DNA of 26,460 bases from CANNDT01 sp945876205 (GTDB lineage Bacteria > Acidobacteriota > Vicinamibacteria > Vicinamibacterales > UBA2999), in NCBI GenBank assembly GCA_947503365.1, contig CANNDT010000062.1:1-26460 (forward strand). Direction: 5' to 3'. The notes under the pieces are model-generated. The model had not been told where the DNA came from, searched no databases, and saw nothing but the letters and a program-made list of their open reading frames with translations. Every line of letters begins with the position of its first letter. The stretch's first letter is position 1. A program made the translations under genes and the position numbers. Shown here in pieces: positions 22,627 to 26,460 of the stretch.

Positions 22627-24769
22627 TCGTCTCGCGGCAGAGCAGAGTCCCTATCTTCTCCAGCACAAGGACAACCCGGTCGACTGGCACCCGTGGGGCG
22701 ACGAGGCCTTCGAGAGGGCGCGTCGCGAAGACAAGCCGATCTTTCTCTCGATCGGCTATTCCACCTGCCACTGGTGCCACGTCATGGAGCACGAAAGCTT
22801 CGAGGACGCGGGCGTCGCCAAGGTGGTCAACGACGGCTTCATCGCCATCAAGGTGGATCGCGAGGAGCGTCCTGACGTCGATCGCGTCTACATGACGTTC
22901 GTCCAGGCGACGACCGGCTCCGGCGGGTGGCCGATGAGCGTCTGGCTGACCCCCGACCTGATGCCGTTCTATGGCGGGACCTACTATCCGCCGACCTCGC
23001 GGTGGGGCAGACCCGGCTTCATCGAGATCCTCCAGGAGATCTCGCGCGTGTGGCGCGAAGAGCGCGGCAAGGTGCTGGATTCGGCGTCCACCATCCTCGA
23101 TCGCATTCGTAACTACGGCGCCAGCGCCGCTGGAACCGAGGTGCCGGCCCCCGCTGCGCTCGACAGCGCGGTGCGGGAGTTCGGGGCGGCGTTCGACGCG
23201 CGGCGCGGCGGCTTCGGCGATGCGCCGAAGTTTCCGCGGCCAAGTGAGCTGCTGTTCCTGCTGCGCGAGCACGCGCGAACCGGTGCACAGGAGCCGCGCG
23301 ACATGGTGCTCCTGACCCTGCGCGCAATGGCCCTCGGCGGCATGCGCGACCATCTTGGTGGCGGGTTTCATCGCTACTCGGTGGACGGCGACTGGCGCGT
23401 GCCGCACTTCGAGAAGATGCTCTACGACCAGGCGCAGCTCACGCTGGCGTATCTCGAGACGGCGCAGTTGACCGGCGAATCGTTCTACGCCGAGGTGGCC
23501 GCCGATACGCTGGAGTACGTGCTTCGCGATCTGACGGACGGGTCAGGCGGCTTCTATTCGGCGGAAGACGCAGACAGCGTGCCTCCCGAGCAGGTCACCG
23601 ACACGCCACTTGCCCGCCATAGCCCGCAAGGCGGAGGCGGGCATAAAAGCGAAGGCGCGTTCTATATCTGGCGCGACGACGAAGTTGCGAGCGCGCTCGG
23701 CGCGGATGCCGACGTCTTCCGCATCCGGTTCGGCATCCTGCCGGACGGAAATGCGCCCTTCGATCCGCAGAACGAGTTCACGCACAGAAACCTCCTCTAC
23801 ACCGCCCGGTCGATCGATCACGTCGTCCAGGCGACGGGCCGGCAACCGGCGGACGTCGAGGGCGCGCTGCGGCGCAGCCGCCGGCTACTGCTGGAGCTTC
23901 GATCGAAGCGCCCGCGTCCGCATCTCGACGACAAGGTCCTGACGGCGTGGAATGGGCTGATGATCGCGGCGTGTGCCCGCGCCGGCCGGCAGTTGCCGGG
24001 AGGCGAACGCTACCTCGAGGCGGCACAGCGCGCCGCGGGATTCATTCGCGATCGGTTGTGGAACGCGGCGACCGAGACGCTCCTGCGCCGATACCGGCAG
24101 GGCGATGCGCGCGTGGAGGGATACGCGGAAGACTACGCCTACCTGATCTTCGGGCTGGTCGAGCTGTTTCAGGCTGATGGCGACCCCGCGTGGCTGGAGT
24201 GGGCGCTCACGCTGCAGGGCCGCATGGACGAGTTGTTCTGGGACGTCGAGCAGGGCGGCTGGTTCAGTACCACCGGCCGTGATCCGTCGGTGTTGCTTCG
24301 ACTGAAGGAAGACTACGACGGGGCGGAACCGTCGGCGAGCGCGGTCGGTGTGCTCAACCTCCTCGCGCTCTCACACCTCACCGGCGATGCGACGATGATC
24401 GCGCGAATCGAGCAGACGCTCTCGGCGTTTGCGATGCGCGCATCGCAGCAGGGCCGCTCGGTGCCGATGATGCTCGCCGCGCTGTCGACGTATCATGCAG
24501 GAATGCCGCAGATCGTCGTCGTCAGCGATGGCGACGCTGCCGAGAGCGCCGCGCTGGCGTCGGTGGTGCGCGAGACGTATCTGCCGACTGCGGTGTTCGT
24601 GCCGGTGAGCGCATCGACACGCGTCGCACTGGCTGGCCTGCTTCCGTGGATGGCCGCGCTGCAGGCGCGCGAGGGTCACGCGACGGCGTATGTCTGTCGT
24701 GACTTTACGTGTCAGCAACCGACGACATCACCCGAAGAATTGCGCTCCCAACTCACTCAGCTTCGCTGA
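22619..24769 (+). CDS. YyaL/SSP411-like thioredoxin-domain protein (DUF255)
   Basis: The protein has 716 residues from a GTG at 22619. The N-terminal thioredoxin-like domain begins with SPYLLQHKDNPVDWHPWG and holds the redox motif CHWC (C50-C53), followed by DREERPDVDRVYM and GGWPMSVWLTP. The remainder is an (alpha/alpha)6-type barrel like that of glycosidases and epimerases (GGFHRYSVDGDWRVPHFEKM, FYSAEDADS, TAWNGLMI). The biochemical role is unproven. At about residues 330-342 it carries extra sequence (ARHSPQGGGGH) encoded by a palindromic element that relatives are not expected to share. Confidence 0.93.
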   Translation: MANRLAAEQSPYLLQHKDNPVDWHPWGDEAFERARREDKPIFLSIGYSTCHWCHVMEHESFEDAGVAKVVNDGFIAIKVDREERPDVDRVYMTFVQATTGSGGWPMSVWLTPDLMPFYGGTYYPPTSRWGRPGFIEILQEISRVWREERGKVLDSASTILDRIRNYGASAAGTEVPAPAALDSAVREFGAAFDARRGGFGDAPKFPRPSELLFLLREHARTGAQEPRDMVLLTLRAMALGGMRDHLGGGFHRYSVDGDWRVPHFEKMLYDQAQLTLAYLETAQLTGESFYAEVAADTLEYVLRDLTDGSGGFYSAEDADSVPPEQVTDTPLARHSPQGGGGHKSEGAFYIWRDDEVASALGADADVFRIRFGILPDGNAPFDPQNEFTHRNLLYTARSIDHVVQATGRQPADVEGALRRSRRLLLELRSKRPRPHLDDKVLTAWNGLMIAACARAGRQLPGGERYLEAAQRAAGFIRDRLWNAATETLLRRYRQGDARVEGYAEDYAYLIFGLVELFQADGDPAWLEWALTLQGRMDELFWDVEQGGWFSTTGRDPSVLLRLKEDYDGAEPSASAVGVLNLLALSHLTGDATMIARIEQTLSAFAMRASQQGRSVPMMLAALSTYHAGMPQIVVVSDGDAAESAALASVVRETYLPTAVFVPVSASTRVALAGLLPWMAALQAREGHATAYVCRDFTCQQPTTSPEELRSQLTQLR
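23611..23643. repeat. Palindromic element inside the YyaL-like gene
   Basis: TGCCCGCC (23611-23618) and GGCGGGCA (23636-23643) form a perfect 8-bp inverted repeat around 17 nt. It sits between the conserved AEDADS segment and the FYIW segment of the host protein and keeps the reading frame. It looks like an inserted short palindromic repeat. Confidence 0.55.
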
Positions 24770-24792
24770 CTATGCGTCTCTCCCGATCACGT

Positions 24793-24862
24793 GGCCACGG
24801 AGACACGGAGTCACGGAGAATACCCAACTAATTTAGCTCCGTGTCTCTGTGCCTCCGTGGCC
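24793..24862. repeat. Hairpin repeat, 8-nt CACRGAGN type, copy 2
   Basis: Arms 24793-24818 and 24837-24862 match as inverted repeats at 23 of 26 positions, with an 18-nt AT-rich loop. The left arm is CACGGAGA, CACGGAGT, CACGGAG, an 8-nt period as in the copy at 3085. It follows the YyaL-like gene and precedes an unknown gene. Confidence 0.8.
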
Positions 24863-24890
24863 AGCGACACGTGAAGGATGCGTCGTTCTC

Positions 24891-25250
24891 ATGGAATTTT
24901 CTGTTGATATCTGGCTGCGAGGGGACAATCACGCGACGACTGCCGTCATCCGGACGGTATCCCGCGAGCCGAAGGCGTGGACCGACGAGGATGTGGCGGC
25001 CGTGCTCGAAGCGATGCTGCGGACGATCGATCGCGCGAAGAATCCCGCCGCCGACCTCGACCGTCCGGTCGCGCTGCGCGGCTTCAGTTGGATCGTGAAC
25101 CCGTTCGAATCAGGCGGGGTAGTGATCGCGCTGGAGCTCACGCTCGGAGCGATTGTCGCCGGTCCCTTCGATATCCCCGAGCGTGAGCTCACCACGATGA
25201 TCAACCGCGTCGTCGCCGCCCACCGCGCGACAATCGAGACGATCCACTAA
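24891..25250 (+). CDS. Small conserved-looking protein, unknown
   Basis: The chain has 119 residues from the ATG at 24891. A longer frame from 24849 would be encoded by the hairpin repeat and is rejected. The sequence alternates beta strands and helices (MEFSVDIWLRGDN, DEDVAAVLEAMLRTIDRAK, LRGFSWIVNPFESGGVVIALELTLGAIVAGPF). There is no signal peptide or membrane helix. No family is recognised. Codon use matches its neighbours, so it is probably real. It converges on the DUF5916 gene with 4 nt between the stops. Confidence 0.7.
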   Translation: MEFSVDIWLRGDNHATTAVIRTVSREPKAWTDEDVAAVLEAMLRTIDRAKNPAADLDRPVALRGFSWIVNPFESGGVVIALELTLGAIVAGPFDIPERELTTMINRVVAAHRATIETIH

Positions 25251-25254
25251 TCCG

Positions 25255-26460
25255 CTAGAACCGATACGTGTAGAGGATTTTCGAGGCGAGGCGCTTGTCG
25301 AGCGTCGCGTAGCGGTTGAACGACGTCTGGTTGCCGGGGCCCAATTCGGTATCAAGCCAGTTGTGCGTGTAGACGAGGTAGAGGTCGTTGCCCGGGGTGA
25401 GAATCCACCGGAACCTCGATTGCCATCCGAGCACGGCGCTCTGCGTGTCGTACTGGACGTTATTGACGAGCGTGACGAACGGTGAGAACTGGGTTTCGCC
25501 GACGACGCGATAGAGCTTGGTCTTGAAGTGCCCCTCGGCCAGCGTGATGTCGTTCCATTCGCCGGTCAGGTAGACGATCAGGCCGGGCCGCGCCCGGACG
25601 GTGAGGCCAGCGACCTTCTCACTGCGCGTGCCGGAGTAGAAGTCGCCGATCTCATACCGGCCGTTGACCGCCAGCTTCCGGCGGTTCCCGGTTTGCGCGC
25701 GGAACTGGTATCGCGTGAAGTCATATTCGGCGCCCACCGGAAGCGTGATGCCCCGGGTCAGCGTGAACGGCTCGTCGAGGTGCTCGCGCGTCGGGTTGAT
25801 CTGGAAGGCCATCGTGTCACCCGCGTGGGTCTGCACTTCGATGGCGTTGATCTCGAATCCCCGCGTCAGCATCTGATTCCGTAAATCCGTCTGGACGTCG
25901 GCGCTGCCGCCGAAGGTGAACCGGCGGATGTAGGGATGGTTACTCGGCCGCGGCGAAAAGACCACACTCGGTGTGTAGCGCCGGTAGTTTCTGCGCGTGA
26001 CGAAACCGACGCTCGGATCGAAATGCGCCTGCACCTCGCTGGCGTCGAGCCGGGCGCTCCAGCGGTCGTTCGGGTAATTCACCGTGCCGCCGAAGGAGGC
26101 GTTGCCGCTCGAGCCGCCGGGCCGCGACGCGTACATCATCCAGCCGCTGGTTTCGAGGTTCTGCGATCCGAGAAAGCGCGAGGTCGCGAGCCTGACGTCG
26201 ACGCCGGCTGTGTGGCGTGGGTCAGTGAAGCCAGGCCGGGCGCTCCGCTCGTCGCGGCGCGTGTAGATCGCACCGACGTACGACTGCTGCAGCATGCGGC
26301 GTTTGACGCGCGCGACGGTGAAGTCTTCGCCGATCATGTCGTCGTCGTCGCCGGTGCGCACGTGGAGGAGGGCGACGTCCTGGCCGCCTACCTGCCCGGT
26401 GATCTTGGTGCCGAAGTCGACCGTCTGCGGGGTGCCGGCACTGCTCAAGCCGATGCGCCG
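25255..26460 (-). CDS. DUF5916 outer-membrane protein, C-terminal part (5' end outside window)
   Basis: The frame is open to the window edge, so about 400 C-terminal residues are seen. QQSYVGAIYTRRD and the many alternating strands match the barrel part of DUF5916 proteins, as does the end: VLGWQSRFRWILTPGNDLYL, then VYTHNW. These proteins usually have an N-terminal carbohydrate-binding family 9-like domain, which would lie beyond the window. The chain ends in YRF, an outer-membrane insertion signal. The TTG at 26448 that could serve as a start is almost certainly internal. Its cargo or function is not known. Confidence 0.88.
   Translation of the reverse strand, partial: RRIGLSSAGTPQTVDFGTKITGQVGGQDVALLHVRTGDDDDMIGEDFTVARVKRRMLQQSYVGAIYTRRDERSARPGFTDPRHTAGVDVRLATSRFLGSQNLETSGWMMYASRPGGSSGNASFGGTVNYPNDRWSARLDASEVQAHFDPSVGFVTRRNYRRYTPSVVFSPRPSNHPYIRRFTFGGSADVQTDLRNQMLTRGFEINAIEVQTHAGDTMAFQINPTREHLDEPFTLTRGITLPVGAEYDFTRYQFRAQTGNRRKLAVNGRYEIGDFYSGTRSEKVAGLTVRARPGLIVYLTGEWNDITLAEGHFKTKLYRVVGETQFSPFVTLVNNVQYDTQSAVLGWQSRFRWILTPGNDLYLVYTHNWLDTELGPGNQTSFNRYATLDKRLASKILYTYRF

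Overview
The window is GC-rich, densely coded DNA from a Gram-negative (diderm) bacterium. It carries outer-membrane assembly genes, an Mla lipid-transport operon, a DUF5916-type barrel protein and many secreted enzymes. Together with the intergenic CACGAAG/CACGGAG hairpin repeats, this style best fits an acidobacterium, perhaps Vicinamibacteria. That placement is inference from gene style, not a phylogenetic result. No tRNA, rRNA, insertion sequence, phage gene or CRISPR array was seen.

Layout. 1-3075: 3' part of one reading frame that joins a TamB-like domain to POTRA repeats and a BamA/TamA-type barrel. 3166-3762 (-): secreted TPR protein. 3763-4366: decay zone with a hairpin repeat, an aldo/keto reductase remnant and a perfect 30-bp palindrome just before bacterioferritin (4367-4849). 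4850-8639 (-): OsmC, an M13 metallopeptidase and a secreted cytochrome c/Vgb-propeller protein. 8640-9090: a probable PolX/PHP pseudogene and another hairpin repeat. 9089-15129 (-): a leucine/isovalerate (liu) catabolic operon with methylcrotonyl-CoA carboxylase beta, methylglutaconyl-CoA hydratase, biotin carboxylase, biotin carrier and HMG-CoA lyase, followed by two translationally coupled unknown genes. 15286-16728 (+): an NtrC-family sigma-54 activator. 16773-20846 (+): mlaE-mlaF-mlaD and three small membrane-anchored helical proteins. 20939-24769 (+): YihY, an M48 peptidase and a YyaL/SSP411-like thioredoxin-fold protein. 24891-25250 (+): unknown protein. 25255-26460 (-): C-terminal part of a DUF5916 outer-membrane protein, running off the window.

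How the genes work together. The liu genes would turn 3-methylcrotonyl-CoA into acetyl-CoA and acetoacetate; isovaleryl-CoA dehydrogenase is not in the window. The mla genes form a retrograde or anterograde phospholipid transporter whose MCE subunit ends in an OmpA-like domain. A near-consensus sigma-54 promoter lies between the sigma-54 activator gene and mlaE, suggesting that envelope lipid transport is under local sigma-54 control.

The most noteworthy items are that sigma-54 site, the TamB-TamA one-chain fusion, the MCE-OmpA fusion, the palindrome before bfr, the split biotin carboxylase/carrier gene, and two related families of hairpin repeats built on 8-nt and 9-nt periods.
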